A DNA stretch of 64,000 nt from NCBI GenBank assembly GCA_029237695.1, contig CM055266.1, positions 123,308,569-123,372,568 of the forward strand, written 5' to 3'. The position numbers were made by a program, and so were the translations under genes. Within the stretch, counting starts at the first letter, position 1, and each line of letters opens with the position of its first letter. Shown here one piece after another: positions 1 to 12,830 of the stretch. The notes beneath the pieces are model-generated. The model made no database searches. It was not told the origin of the DNA and saw only the letters and a program-made list of their open reading frames with translations. The DNA comes from Conchocele bisecta. Taxonomy: Eukaryota; Mollusca; Bivalvia; Lucinida; Thyasiridae.

Positions 1-1657
1 ATCCATATTAGGATAAGAGATGTTCATATATATGCAACGAGATAGACATAAATTTAATAATGCAACATGAAGCATTCTGCGTTCCCTGCATATATAGATA
101 CATTGATTGTATAAAGTATATATCTTTGAAGTCATATCACCACCCATTATACCACTGATCAATAGCTGATATTCAGTATATCATTGACCTGTGGTATCGT
201 GGTTGACAATGTAACTAGCTTTTTCTGCATTTGCCAATGTGTTTACACGTGCAGCAGTCATTCATATCATGTACTAGCAGTATTTATTTTTCTTTTACCA
301 AAGTGAATTTTTACTATGCTACAGATTTGTTCCCAAAACAGTTACAGATGTGTTCCCAAACAGTTACAGATTTGTTCCCAAAACTTAGGGATTGGTAACC
401 ATCTTTGTAGCAGAGTTGTTCATATACCTGTTAGTGATTTGCTCAGTTATTTTCTACTTGTGCATTGGTTTATGGTTCACCATTGTTGATGAATGTTCAG
501 GGTGTAAGGAGATTTTTATAAGCAAATGCAAAAATGTTCATGTAATATTGAAACGTTATATGGTTAACAGCAATGTAAAGATGTTTGTACGGATCACATA
601 TATATATAATTAAGGAGGAATTTTGTTTTCATCATAGTGTTATCATGTTTGTGAGGGCACAAACTTTAAAGGGCGGAAAGTAATGTTAGACCCCAGTAAT
701 TGAGGTATAAAATGCTTTCTTCAGCCCTTTACAGCTATCATAGTGGGTGGGGTACTTGTACGAAGTTAGTGTAATTACAGAGTATATTAGCAATTCATGA
801 ACTGTCACCTCACCTTATGTTATCCATAATCATCAACATAGATAATACTTGTTAGCCACGCCGATCGCAACATCTCTGAGCCACCAGTAAGTGATTAATA
901 GCCGTTTTATTGACATACATTTCACATGTTAAAATGTTGGATTTTCTGGACAGCCTCGTTCTGAAGTTGAAAGTTCGTTTTCGGTTAATCCCCGATTTTG
1001 CCAGAACGCTAATAATTTTGACAGCTGTCACTCGACTTCAAAATATTATATTTACACTTTCTGTGCTCAGATATGTTTCGCCAAGGGTAATTTCCTTCAT
1101 TAATATCTTTTCTATATAATTCATGTGAAAACAGAACTAGGGTCATTGAATTGAGTAATTTTTACGCCAGTTTTCGCAGAATTCTGCAGAATCCCGTTTC
1201 GGATTCCCGCAGTGGAAATCCGAATTCTGTCGTTTTCTGCAGTTTTATCCCGTATTCCGCCAGCTTCTGCCCGGCAGAATACGGAGTATAAAAGAAAGTA
1301 CGTGAATGGACTACGGCAGAATAGACTTTGAAATTAACTGGGAACACTCGTATTATAATTTAGACTCTGGCATAGAAATGTAAGCTTTTAACCATTTATC
1401 ATTTAGGTAATAATAAATTCTAAGGTACTGATACACCATTATTTTAGGTTTCATCCCATTAAAAGTAATGATTAGTATTTGTACAAGGAACTAGCATATT
1501 TATCATAGTTTAGTCATTAATTCCTTCATTCATGTAATAAATTGTAGAAATGTAACTGTTTTACTACTTTTAGCCCATTACGGATTGATTCCTTTAGTTT
1601 TAACCTGTCACTGATTCATCGTCTTTACCTACCGCGCTACCACACAGAGTCGTGACA
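1..1657. other. Flanking DNA without a recognisable gene
   Basis: AT-rich sequence. The only structure I see is a short tandem repeat at 321-386 and a patch at about 1160-1330 where a gaattctgc-type word recurs in both orientations. The open frames here are short, and none resembles a known protein. Confidence 0.6.
321..386. repeat. Short tandem repeat, 22-23 bp unit, three copies
   Basis: The unit reads acagatttgttcccaaaac plus agtt. Copies start at 321, 344 and 366 and differ by one or two bases. Simple local duplication; no function is implied. Confidence 0.85.
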
Positions 1658-4201
1658 ATGGGTGGCAGAGACAGATTGGGAAGACGGAGAAGCGCATCGT
1701 CTCCGAAACCAAGAAGGGAAATATGATCCCAGCTCGGAAGCTTACACGCGAGCTCGGTATGGATAGTTCCATAGGAACTGTTCAGTACCTGGAACTCGCA
1801 AAGCTCCAGTACGAGCTGGCGGTCAATATTCATTTCTGGAGGTGGATACTGGACTTCCAGTTAGACAGCACTACGTTTCTGTCAAACCGCGTGATCCTGG
1901 AACATTTTCCAAATCCAGGAGGAAGAAACGCTGTCAGCCTACCACGCTCCATGGGTTCGGAGGACATCGGGACGGGGGAGAAATTGGCGCAGGATGCCCG
2001 CTTGCGCCATACGGACTTACCCAAAATAGTGTCCAACGCGGCGAGTATGGAGGTCAAGATACCTCCTCATGCTTACGTCGACGCACCACAGCGCAAGCCC
2101 GAACCACCCTCAAACCGAGAGGGGTCCCATTCTCGGGAACGAAGCAGGCCGGCAGCGGGAAACCAGCGGGAAACCAGCGGGACACCAGGACAGACAAAGG
2201 CCTCAACACACCCCTTCGGAGGGAAGGAGGGAATCTGAGTACGGAGCAAGGCCTCTGTCCCCACAGCGAAGGAGATCACGGCCCCGTTCTTATGAACGAA
2301 GGTGGCCTGAAAGGGAATCTGATCGTTCGAAACGACATCGAACCGATCGACCAAGACACTACGACGACAGACGAAAATTTCGGTCTGAGCGGCCACGTTC
2401 CCCAGAACGAAAGCGGCCTGAAATAAACCGAGTTGGACATCAAGGCACACAAACAGAGCTAAGCCTAGTGTGCCACCAGGCGACAAAAATAGAAGACGTA
2501 CCAGTGTGCCATTGTTTAGAAATATTGACTAGGCACCTGGGCAGTGATACGGAAAACGTGGGCGTAGGGGTTACACCAAACCGCCAACCTGTGCCTACGA
2601 TATCGTTAGAAGTCCGTGTCACTGGGGCTCAGAGAGTTGTTCGAGAGGGAAAGGTGGACAGCGCGAAAGAGGTGTTGGCCATTGCAGCCCCTTCGAATGT
2701 GGATACTGTCCCCGGAGAGAAGAAACGGACTCAACAGGCGTGACCATGCTTCTGATGAGGGTGCCAGATGCACAAAACGCGTGCACCTGCAGAAGTGCCT
2801 CGACGACGACTGTCCGGTCAGTAGCCGTGTCGTGAAGAGTCACGCGTTCCAAGTACACGTACCGGCAGTATTCCACGACGATGTCACCGAGGAAAAAATG
2901 TGTAATGCCAGGTTCCAGAACCGCCGTCTGGTTGGGTTGGAGACATTATCGGAGATGGTCATTGGTCCCGAGGCAAATCCCGAAAAACTGTTAGCATTTG
3001 CCAACAGTAACTTGCTCCTAGACCCGGACACCATCATCCCACATAAGACCCGCAGGGCTATGGACCGTCTGTGCGAGACCACTGGATGGTCCGTCCCCTG
3101 GTTCTATAGGTCTGAGCCAATGAACTCGCTCGCATGTCTCATCCATTGGCTTGGCGAGTGATGACGTTTCTAATGAGCCGTCTCACAGGGTCCGAACCAG
3201 ACGAAATGCACCGCCGTTTCGGGCCTAGCTGGACCACATATAGTAGGCTCGCCAAGAAGACTCGGCGTAGCCATACAGCACGGCTGGCAGCGGCTACGGG
3301 TAACAGAGGGCTAAGAGACGAAGTCCTAGACAATTCAGTCCTCTGAAGTCCTGACTCCAGAGAGAGGGGTTCAGTCTACCAGAGACGATGTGGCTAGGGC
3401 AGCCCCGTCCCCAACCATTCAGCATGCGGGGCAGTTACGGGAAGGACACACGGATACCCCGAAGTCCCAAGATGATGTGGCTGGCCCAGCCCCGTCTGCA
3501 GACCAGATGACTTTGGGAAGTCCCGCCTCTCCGAGGGATGCTCCGAGGGATGCTCCGATACCGACCCACAATGGGCAATAACTGTCAGCCTCCACCCCAA
3601 GAAGGCACCGCGAGTAGTGTAGCAAGATCTGCAACGAATGAAGGCGCTGCTCCAGTGCCCAGATGTAAAAGGCCTTGGAGAAGTAGGCCTGGATTACAGT
3701 GTAGATCGCTCGTTGTGGGAGGACCAACGCAGAACCCTGGGTACCATACTACAGTGGGCAAACCAGGAACAAGTACTGGTACTACATGTCAAAGGGGCAA
3801 TCAGGCATTTTCACGCCAGGAGTGCACACAACGATTGTTTCGACATTGTTCGGAAATATTTCACCCTTGATCAACCGATCCACCTGCATTTCTTCGTGGG
3901 AGATGTGAGTCAGGTCAAAACGCGGAGAAGCGCTTTTCCCAACTGCTACTTTAGCTTTGCGGGAAAAATTCACCACTTAGACCAAGTCCAGAGGGAAGCG
4001 ATGTGGAGGGTACCCCTAGCGCGATTGCTTATCGAGACGGACTCTCCATATATGCCAATGGTGGCTGGACTGAGAACGTCTACCCCTGCGTATATCGGAG
4101 AGGTAGCCAGCTTGGTCGCCAACATCCGACGAGAGCCCATGTCGCTCATTGCTGAGGAGACGACCAGCAATAGCCGTCGCCTGTACGACAGGCGACATTA
4201 A
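1658..4201 (+). pseudogene. TATDN2-like TatD-family hydrolase, decayed
   Basis: Decayed member of the TatD metal-dependent DNase family, laid out like the TATDN2-like proteins that are amplified in mollusc genomes. The C-terminal part (3638-4201) is clear: it carries GEVGLDY, then LVLHVKGA, the metal-site block LLIETDSPY, and a helical tail ending SRRLYDRR. A SLHPKKAP block lies just upstream but is cut off by an in-frame TAG at 3620-3622. Further upstream, in shifting frames, are an Arg/Ser-rich segment (about 2230-2420), a block around 2830-3160 containing MNSLACLIHW, and its continuation at 3134-3346. The N-terminal HxH metal-binding motif of TatD proteins was not found. ATG at 1658 is the first plausible start, leading into RRRSASSPKPRR. 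At least four frame changes plus the stop make it a pseudogene. The TatD assignment is strong; the TATDN2 link is from memory of the domain layout. Confidence 0.75.
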
Positions 4202-5559
4202 ATCGCCAAGAAATCTGTCGAACGTATATATATGCGGAATTATATGGCGTGTTTCTGAATCTACAAGAACCGCCGAATAATTAATAATTTGGCCACTCAA
4301 ATTATGGAATTGATTCTGCATCTCATGGAGTGCCACCATGGCACCCCAATTTAAATGCTGCACTCTACATATGTGGCTGGTGCTAAACCCAAGAAAACTG
4401 AGAGCACGCTGCGATTTAGAAAGTGTGGCATTCATGGAATTACGTTCTACAAACCACCCCAATTTAATCAGGGAGGTCGACTTTACGGACTGTATGACAC
4501 ACTACGCCCATTTCGCCCACTTTGGTGACGGACCCTTTGCGTAAACAAGGCCACCACGACGACCTCCCGGAAGCAATTGAACATTCGCCATTGAACCTGA
4601 ACCTGATTGGAACACTTCAAGATCCGATAATCCGGCCATACAGGCTTAAATACGGTAGGACTGAAATGATTTACCACTGGAACGGGAAATACAACAGTAC
4701 GAAGGGAATGACGTTCGAAAGTTTAAGAGCAACGCAATATGCCCCCTTGCTATCACATAGGGGGCAGGCATACAAATATGCATGGTGATAAAGCAATACA
4801 TGTTTCAAAATAGAGAGGTATAAACACTAAGGGGTCAATGAGTCGGGGAAAACATAATAATAACAATACAACTATAGCGAACTATGGTACAAGTACAACG
4901 GTCGTCTTCAATGTGGCAAATAATGTACTCCACATTCAGCGCTGTACGGTCCCTAACAAAAAATAGAACTACATTAGAACTGCAAACCAATTCCACTTAG
5001 TGTTTGAGAAATGTTGGCTGCTTGAACATTTTAAGAAACATATTTTAAAACAAAATTAACTCAAACCGGCTCAGAAAATGTTCTTAACACGGGTACAGGT
5101 GAACTATTTCGCTAAATATTGCTTTTCTACAGAGTTGCGTATACCTCCATCGGCCATCAACGACACAAGGAACAACTATACTAATTAATACGTTGCCACA
5201 CGATCTGCCAAACAAACCTACCACAAATATTTTATACTTACATGCACTTCCCGACGCCAAACCTTTAGAGTGCTTACACATCGTTTTCACGGACGTGAGA
5301 GGTATGTGAATGGCGAAATCCCGTTGAAAATGTTAAATAGTGGATACTTGTGGGCTACATTGGTTACAGACCGTATTTTTATTAAAATCGACCTGAAATG
5401 CTGCAAAATTCGTAACGGCATGGTTTGTTTACACAGAGGAGACCACAAAACCTTCAATAACTTTTGTGTCACTGCATATTTTAATAAGTGTCTGCATCGT
5501 AGATGTATGATATATTCTATGACATAGGCTATATGGCTTTCTTGTGTGAAAATGACCGT
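4202..5559. other. Intergenic, no gene recognised
   Basis: Two short + frames (4338-4544 and 4522-4788) follow the TatD pseudogene and have fairly ordinary amino-acid composition. They match nothing I recognise and may be further remnants of the same unit. The rest is AT-rich and featureless. Confidence 0.4.
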
Positions 5560-6480
5560 CTTTTTACTCCATTTGCTCCACCGCTAAACCTGTTCGCCAA
5601 CCTTTCACGTCACGCCGCTCACCTTTCACAAGCTACACCTTCTACAAAATGTTAAATGTGAAATAAATATACAAAATCTTATTCATATGAGAAAATATAT
5701 AGAATATTACACGAAGGGACATAGTTATTAAATATGCCGATTTTATGACTAACTCTTTTTCAACATGGTCGGCATAATGGCCCACAAAATGACCGCCAAA
5801 TCACGCACTTAATGGTTAAATGTGGAAAAATATATAAAAAAAAATATTATTGGAAAAATATAAAATACCATACACACGAACATATTAAATATTTCGATTT
5901 TATGACTAGATATTTTTAAGAAATATGCCGACAAAACGGCCGCCAAATCTATTTTTAATGTTTTATATGTACCTGTATCAATGAGAAATATGTCCTGTAA
6001 CACTATAGATTTGTGTCTAAAATTATAATAAAATATGCTGAACATCGTACTACATATCTCCGTATTTTTCTTTCTTTCTAACAGAGTCCCTCAAGATGAC
6101 CACCAAGATGGCCGTCAAGATTGCCACCACATTGTGTTGTTTATGACTATATATTAAAATGAGTGTTTAACAAAAATATCAATGTGTGAAAACTGCTTAG
6201 CATACTACAACGAGGATATACTAACGGCTCCGTTTTTCTGACGCATTTTCTTTCAATATGGCAGACACAATGGCTGCCGTATTTTTCTCAATTCTACGTT
6301 ATCACGTGTACATACTTATTTATTCGAAAACTTATAAAAACAAATAAGAGTAACGTATCGTGTCCCGTGTAACCGATTTAATACTACTTTCCGGAGTATC
6401 TATAGATATAACCACCAATATTGCAGCCAAGATGGCAGCCGAATTGACGTTGATTTACGTCAAATCGTAAATAATCATGT
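5560..6480. repeat. Diverged satellite, about 155-165 bp period, with YY1-like cores
   Basis: A degenerate block recurs about every 160 bp. Examples are a gattttatgacta word at about 5742 and again at about 5897, each followed some 25-40 bp later by a cluster such as aaaacggccgccaaatc. Related clusters appear near 5770, 5930, 6103, 6258 and 6427, several containing AAGATGGC. The copies are too diverged to align exactly by eye, so the period is approximate. Confidence 0.6.
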
Positions 6481-8393
6481 AATTGAATCGGACTTTTATT
6501 TCAATATATATTTTCCTTATGTGAGCTTACACCTGATAGTCAGCAGAAGCTGTGAACCGCGTTGGGTTATAATAAATAACTAATCATGTAGTGAAATCGG
6601 ACTATATATGTTCCTTGTGCGAGTTAAATGTGGTTTGAAAGTCCTATCTTGCCCCGGCCTAAAATACCTAAGCTGTTGACAGGCCGTTAAACACCATTAA
6701 TCCTAACTTGCCAAAACTACCTACGTTTTCGGCAGCTGGAATGTTCAGTGTGCGTGTTACATGTGTAGTTTCACTTGTTCAGCTGGTGTCACACAGACGA
6801 TTCCGCCTGTGCTGTGAAATGTGTTTTGTTCAGCAAGTGTGGGCACGTTGAATCCGTATTGGTGAAGACAAGATGCATATCTACGGCGAGACATGATTGC
6901 ATATTCTTATCTTAAAAAGTTTGTACCTCACGATGGCTGGAAAAAAAGTTCAAACTATGCAGTATAGTATGTCAACCAGTTCATTTATCCGGCGTTTATA
7001 TCATTAACATTGAATATGTATATTTGCTTATTCATTCTATGCTGGATTGCTCACACATTCTGTCTTCAATATGCTTGCAACATATCGTAAACTTAATGTC
7101 TCTCATGGCGGCCATTTTGATTTCAACAATGGCGATGGCTACCTGTTTTTTCAATGATTTTATATCCCTCAAAAGTACATGCTTTTATCACAAAATTCAC
7201 ATTTTTTCTGAAATATACCGTATAACCGCCGCACTAGTAAATGTCTCATCTTAGAATTTTCCGAAGAAAATAAACGTGTTATAATGTTTGATTCACGAAC
7301 TTCATGAAGAAAACCATGAACAATATAATTGACGGCCATTTTGTTCGCCATTTTGGGCGCCATCTTGAAAATATTTATGTGTGAACTCTATTATCTATAC
7401 TACATTCTTAAATCTAGTATTTTAGATTTCTGAGCAAATTAATAAGATTGTTGTTGCTTCCTTAATATAGAACCATAAAAAAATACGATTTTGACTGGGG
7501 CATTTTTGGCGGCCGTCTTGGAAGCACCAGTCAGAAACTCGGGGACCTTTTTGTAGTGTTCAGTGTATTGTTATAGAACTTTTGTGAATAAATTAGCTTG
7601 TTAACGAAAATGTTCTTACTTTGTAAAAAAATAATTAGCGGACACCATTGTAATTTCAAAATGCGCGATCTTCAATCCTTATGTCCATTTTAACATTGTA
7701 TATGCCATCAACATTATATTCGGTATAATAAATTAAATAGTGCCCTTTGTTGAGGCGAATATCTCCCCTCGGGAGATATTGCTTCCTCGGTGAGATAATC
7801 CACATTATTATATGACTGAGAAGTCCAGCCAATGGGATTGCCCAATAGAGAAGAGTCACATGATTGTGGACATATATGATATTCACCTGAATATCAGTTT
7901 CCGGACACTATCGATTATAACAGTACAGAATCCAACCGTAATATTATGTTACTAAGTGCTGACGTCATTTTGCACGTGCGGGGGAATTTCATGATTTTAG
8001 TAATTCTGAATTCTGAATAACATAGCCTCGTTTCTTATGAAATCAGTAAACGAGTTTAATAAATATCATATTAAATCATCACTCGTGTAAGATCCTCTAT
8101 ATGTAAGATGTCGTCATGCAATGTCCGGTCAAACGCCTTTTGTACATTTAGGAAGCATATATACAGTTCGTTGTAAGATGTAATATGCAGCCTAAAGTTC
8201 TATTGAAACACAACATGTAGTGAACAAATAGATACACCCCTGTGTGTTATTATCGTAATCATCTGCCTCAGCTGTATGTTCTGAAATAGTTTTACTTTTC
8301 GTCAATATGTGTCGTCCTTTTAGGACTTTAGGAACGTATGCACACTACCGTACGCTGATGGTAAATACAAGTTTGAATGGACACTTACCTATG
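6481..8393. other. Intergenic, scattered ATGGC(G)GCC words
   Basis: No gene is recognised. Words of the ATGGCGGCCATTTTG type occur at about 7104 and 7335-7370, possibly eroded relatives of the satellite at 5560-6480. A perfect hairpin lies at 7758-7780. Confidence 0.5.
7758..7780. repeat. Perfect hairpin, 10-bp stem
   Basis: Arms AATATCTCCC and GGGAGATATT are separated by CTC. It is not followed by a T-run and has no gene beside it. The ATCTCC arm resembles the cores of the foldback repeats at 10275 and 38787. Confidence 0.7.
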
Positions 8394-9133
8394 TTACGAA
8401 CGGTTGTCTCTGTTATGAAGAGTTGTGCGTATTTTGTCTTTTTCCCTCTGAACTCGCAATTGTTTTATATTGCCAAACAGACGACGTATGTTCTCCTTAA
8501 AGAAGTCATGCTGACAGAAATACCACTTAATTGAAGTAGTATTGGCTAGCTGAACTGGAATGAGATTTATATCATCTTTATTCAATAATACGGGCCTAAC
8601 TTGCCCGTTCTTTAACGATAGCATAAGGACTGTGTCATAGAGAAACGCTGTGTATAAATCATTCTGAAGATTATCCGTTATAATTGGAAGCAGTAATGTG
8701 CAATGATCTTTAATAAGCTGGACCTTTAATGTTGGTTTTGCTTGTCCAAATGGGAGTTCATCGTCAAAGCAACAAAGCTTTGGTTTGTCATTACTAAACA
8801 TAGCATTAATGTTTTGTATAATGGTGTAAGCTATTCCCTTGTCTTCCTCTGCATATACGAAACATGCATCAAAGTGTTCCTCCAACACCATGCTGCTGTC
8901 AATAAGTGATAAGGAAGATACGCTAGATATCATCGAGTCGATGTGGTCGCTGCTTGATAATGTCGATGGCGCAGTTACTCCTTCACCGCCAGTAATATTC
9001 TGCGGATGGTCCGTAGTGCGTTTGTTGGTCGCGCTCGCCTGTTCAGTGGACTCAGCGGCCGGCGGGGTTCCAATATCGGCATTTGTCCCTGTACCGATGG
9101 AGTCGGCGGATGCAGGCGTCAACGTCGTCTCTT
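8394..9133 (-). CDS. TIR-domain protein, TICAM-like, terminal exon
   Basis: This - strand frame encodes a Ser/Thr-rich linker of about 80 residues followed by a TIR domain (about residues 85-225 of the frame). Box-1 reads FDACFVYAEEDKG, a box-2 region reads CCFDDELPFGQ, and a box-3-like FFKENIRRLF closes the domain. The AEED core and the spacing resemble TICAM/TRIF-type TIR domains more than MyD88 (inference). TIR adaptors relay Toll-like-receptor signals in the cytosol by TIR-TIR contact. There is no in-frame ATG near the beginning; a TTTCAG acceptor-like site ends at 9134, so I read this as the last exon of a spliced gene with upstream exons unrecognised beyond 9134. No internal stop or frameshift is seen. 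It could instead be a retained fragment of an expanded TIR family. Confidence 0.65.
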
Positions 9134-9618
9134 CTGAAACACCAGGTTCAGTGTTTATACATTTTGAGCATATACTTATAATTATCGTGTTCTGAATCAG
9201 GACGTTTGAATGTTCGAGGCTACGCTCTGCTCAGTTTTGGCCAATATATTTGCCTGATTTCGAGAACGAGTTTGGAATACTCATGTTCATGATCGAAAGC
9301 AGGAATTGTGATGGGTCACTGTACATGTATTACGTAATCGTTTTGTCGTCTTGGGTAGCAGTGACCAGTTAGCCGCAGTTTCGTGCACTGGCAACGGTGA
9401 AATTTATAAATATTACACTTTCTGCTGATTGTTTCTACTTGATTTTTTACTTTAATCAAATTTTACATCGTATTAATTGATGAATGCTCATTACAGGGCC
9501 ATCTGTACTGTTCCCATCGGTCAAAAATACGAATTGAGGATAAGTTGTGACAAAAATAATCTGTTTAAGCAGACATGGGGAGGGGGGGGGGGGCGGGGGG
9601 TGGAAACGTACTTAACTT
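9134..9618. other. Possible intron or upstream region of the TIR exon
   Basis: AT-rich, with a long G-run at about 9580-9600. No coding segment is recognised. It should contain the intron feeding the TIR exon if the acceptor reading is right. Confidence 0.35.
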
Positions 9619-10262
9619 GTGTTGCCTCGAACACACAGATCTGCTTTCGCTAAGTTTAGATGCGGCGTAGCCCCATTACGGTTGGAAACTGGTCGTTATG
9701 AACAACTGTCTATTGGCAATAGGGTTTGCCCTTTTTGTATGCCTCAAGTAGAAGATGAGTACCACGTACTGTTTAGCTGCCCTATATACAACGACATACG
9801 TATTGCGCTATACGAAAAAGCATGTTATATTGAACCACTGTTCGCTGAAATGACTGATGATTCCAAATTTGTTTTTCTTTTCTCGAACTGCAATATAATA
9901 CGATTTTGTGCCAAAACCCTTTGCTATATTTTAAATCGAAGATCTGCACTGTTGTACAAATAATACAATTATAGTACCATGTGTGAATTAGTTTACGTGT
10001 AAATAATGCAGCTATTTCTTATTACAATTTTGTATCCCTTTCAAGCTCTGTTGCATATTGGTGTGTAATCCTTTTAAAGTTTCAATAGAAACATATTATT
10101 CAAGTAATGTTTTTTATGAATATGCTGAAATGTAATTATAGTTGCTCATTAAATGAGCCGTCTCTTATAATTCTTACAGAATGGCAATAGTACATGTACC
10201 TGTATTGTTTTATTGCTATGTATTGTATGATGTACAGTTGATGAGGCGTAAATAAACAATTG
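9619..10262 (+). mobile_element. 5'-truncated LINE, C-terminal fragment plus 3' tail
   Basis: The open frame 9619-9963 encodes about 114 residues of the terminal zinc-binding region found at the end of many non-LTR reverse-transcriptase proteins. It includes RSAFAKFRCGVAPLRLETGRYE and then a Cys/His cluster with VCPFC, EDEYHVLFSCP and a trailing hydrophobic stretch. The reverse-transcriptase domain is absent, as expected of a strongly 5'-truncated insertion. The following 300 bp carry no frame and end near gtaaataaacaattgaacc, which looks like a LINE 3' end. No clear target duplication was found. The LINE clade cannot be fixed from this piece (CR1/L2/Jockey type likely). Confidence 0.7.
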
Positions 10263-10274
10263 AACCTGCTAAAT

Positions 10275-10432
10275 TATGTGTATCTCCTAATTAGGAGATA
10301 CTATCTCCTATAATATCTCCTAATTATGAGTTAATATCTCCTAATTAGAACTTATTAAGTTCTTAGTTAGGACTTACTATCTCCTAATTAGGACTTAGTA
10401 TCTCCTAATTACCATTGGCACCAGGACGCTTC
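10275..10432. repeat. Palindrome-rich MITE copy, left end missing
   Basis: Several copies of TCTCCTAATTAGGAGAT and its half-sites are followed by a right end reading caccaggacgcttc. The same right end and core occur in the complete element at 38787-38921, so this is a related copy. The matching left terminus (gaagcgtcctggtg) is not visible here. Confidence 0.65.
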
Positions 10433-11360
10433 GATGTGAAATTGATAATTTGAAATTAACTGGTCACTGCCCCCTTGTATGAGGCGAAGTCACACAGGTT
10501 ACCGCATAGTTTTGACATGGATTCCCGTAACATTCAACTGAGAATCTACTTTCACTTTCAAAGGTTGCAATAAAATAGGATTTTGTTTTGTCCCAACCAT
10601 GGATTTGATCTCAGTTGTCAATTGCAATATTTCTGTGTACTTTTGACGCTTGAATTGTAAATCCATTGCCAAACTATCTTTGAAATATTTATAATAGATT
10701 TATAAAAATTTAAGTATCAGCTTTCTTTTTATTTCGTGAAATTTGGTCAAATATTTATTTCATTACGAAAAAATGAGTTTGTCTATGGGAATTTAACAAA
10801 GGGGAAAAGGAGGTGGATGAGCTGGGGGCGGAGCCAAAAAAAAGAACAATTTTGAAAAACAAATTTAAGAAACCAAACGTTAGATTTTGAAAATCGGTCC
10901 ACTATTTCGGAAATTAGAAAACATGTCCCTTGTGAAATCCCCATAGACAGAGCCCGAGATAAGCTTTGTGTCTAAAGAGTATTGTACTCTCTGATTTCAA
11001 ATTAAATCCGTATTTAATTTTACAACTGGATTATTGATTTGCTTCATTATTAAATAGGGAACAAATGATCGAAACATAAAAAAGTAACCATTCACTTATT
11101 TGAGTGTATTATTACTTATTCACTTATGTATACTGTAATACATTAGAACATTTACTTAGTTCAGATGTAAAACAGTGTTTGCTTTTTGCAGCTCAACTAA
11201 GTAAATTTTCAACTTTATTACAGTATTTTCACTACACAATTTGAAAATCCTGTGAGCATGGTGTACTACCACTGTTGATAATCAATGCGTATTCAGCTAA
11301 AATATGCGTGTAAAATACGCCAATACGCACCTTATCTGGAGCTCGGTCAAATACATCTAG
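10433..11360. other. Intergenic, no gene recognised
   Basis: AT-rich sequence. A word resembling one unit of the next tandem array (gtgaaatccccatagacag) occurs near 10936, so the array unit may derive from local sequence. Confidence 0.5.
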
Positions 11361-11671
11361 ACAGAGTGAAACAATTTCCCCATGTTAAATCCCCATAGAC
11401 ATCTTCACGGGGTGAAACAATTTCCCCATGTTAAATCCCCATAGACATCTTCACGGGGTGACACAATTTCCCCATGTTAAATCACGGGGTGAAACAATTT
11501 CCCCATGTTAAATCCCCATAGACATCTTCACGGGGTGACACAATTTCCCCATGTTAAATCCCCATAGACATCTTCACGGGGTGAAACAATTTCCCCATGT
11601 TAAATCCCCATAGACATCTTCACGGGGTGAAACAATTTCCCCATGTTAAATCCCCATAGTCATCTTCACCG
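11361..11671. repeat. Tandem array, 46-bp unit, about seven copies
   Basis: The unit begins cacggggtgaaacaattt and ends catagacatctt. Copies differ mainly by gaaac versus gacac. One unit is truncated after atgttaaat. The copies are nearly identical, so the expansion is recent. Confidence 0.9.
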
Positions 11672-11859
11672 AGTTTTTTCGCAATAAAATCAATATTATG
11701 CCAAATTTTACGAAATAAAATGACAGCTCAATCTTAAATGTTGTCATTTAATATTATCGAAATAAATATTGTGTTCACGTTATGGATATTAGGGCAGGTT
11801 ACGAGAAACAGACAGTAACAAGAACGAAGCTAATCCCCTAGCTGGCAGCCTTAATAAAA

Positions 11860-12165
11860 AAGTCAAGTCCTCAGTGAACTTGATCGTGGGCGGTCAAACG
11901 TGCGTGGTATGCGACACAAAGCAGCATCCCTAGACACACAGTGTGGCCAAATATTATCAAAATCGGTGAAGCGGTTCATGAGTTATTGAAAAATAAACAC
12001 GAATAATTTAACATTTATGGCTTACAAACAAGGTGAACATTAATCCTCAGTGACCTTGGGCGGTCGGACATGGGTCGTATGCAAAACAAAGCGGCATCCC
12101 TAGACACACATTGAGGCCAAATGTTATCACAATCGGTGAAGCGGTTGATGAGTTATTGAACAATG
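11860..12165. repeat. Two-copy direct repeat, about 175 bp
   Basis: Two diverged copies contain cagtga(a)cttg..gggcggtc, then catccctagacacaca, then atcggtgaagcggtt and gagttattga. The cggtgaagcggtt wording is typical of dispersed non-coding repeats in marine invertebrates. No open frame. Confidence 0.75.
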
Positions 12166-12254
12166 AAAGGCGTTACTAACGTACGTACGCACGTAAGTAC
12201 ATGGACTAACGATATATCCCTATATTGCCTATCGGCGAGGGGATAATAAGGAGA

Positions 12255-12830
12255 TATTATAACAAATTGAGCTGGATATAGTGATAAGGCATGGGACTGA
12301 TTATTGTGATGACAGATGGAGCCAAATATAGTGATAATAGATGGAGCTGGATACAGCGATAATGGATGGAGCCGGATGTACTTGTAGTGATAACTGGTGG
12401 AACAGAATAGTCATAACGGATAGAGCCGGATATTGTGATAATGGATGGAGTCGGATACAGTGATAAGAGATGGAGCCAGCTATTGTGATAACTGATGGAG
12501 CCATATGTAGTAAATAAAGATGGGGCTGGATATAGTGATGACATATGGAGCCGGAAATTGAGACAGCGGATAGAGGCGGATGTAGTAATACCGGATGGAG
12601 CCGGATATTGTGATAATTTATGGAGCCGGATATCGTGATAACAGATGGCGCCATATGTAGTGATACCAGATGGAGCAGGATATAGTGATAACTGGTGGAG
12701 CCAGACTTAGTGGTACCGGATGGAGCCATATATAGCGACAACGAATGGAGCCGGATCTATTGATAATAACGAATAGAGTGACGCTGGATACAGTGATAAC
12801 AGATGGAGCCGGATGTAAATCTAATATAAA
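12255..12830. repeat. Minisatellite, about 23-24 bp unit
   Basis: About 24 imperfect copies of a unit close to gatggagccggatatagtga plus taac. Variation is spread over all units. The long open frames across it are artefacts of the repeat. Confidence 0.9.

Noticed and set aside
392..613. Small membrane protein on +
   Set aside because: Non-ATG start, AT-rich hydrophobic composition typical of random AT DNA, no conservation evidence.
9580..9600. G-rich runs (also 14007-14024 and 18505-18535) as regulatory quadruplexes
   Set aside because: Isolated homopolymer-like runs without neighbouring genes; no evidence of function.
11361..11671. Regular 46-bp repeats resembling a CRISPR array
   Set aside because: Units are directly adjacent with no unique spacers, the genome is eukaryotic and no cas genes are present; it is a simple tandem array.
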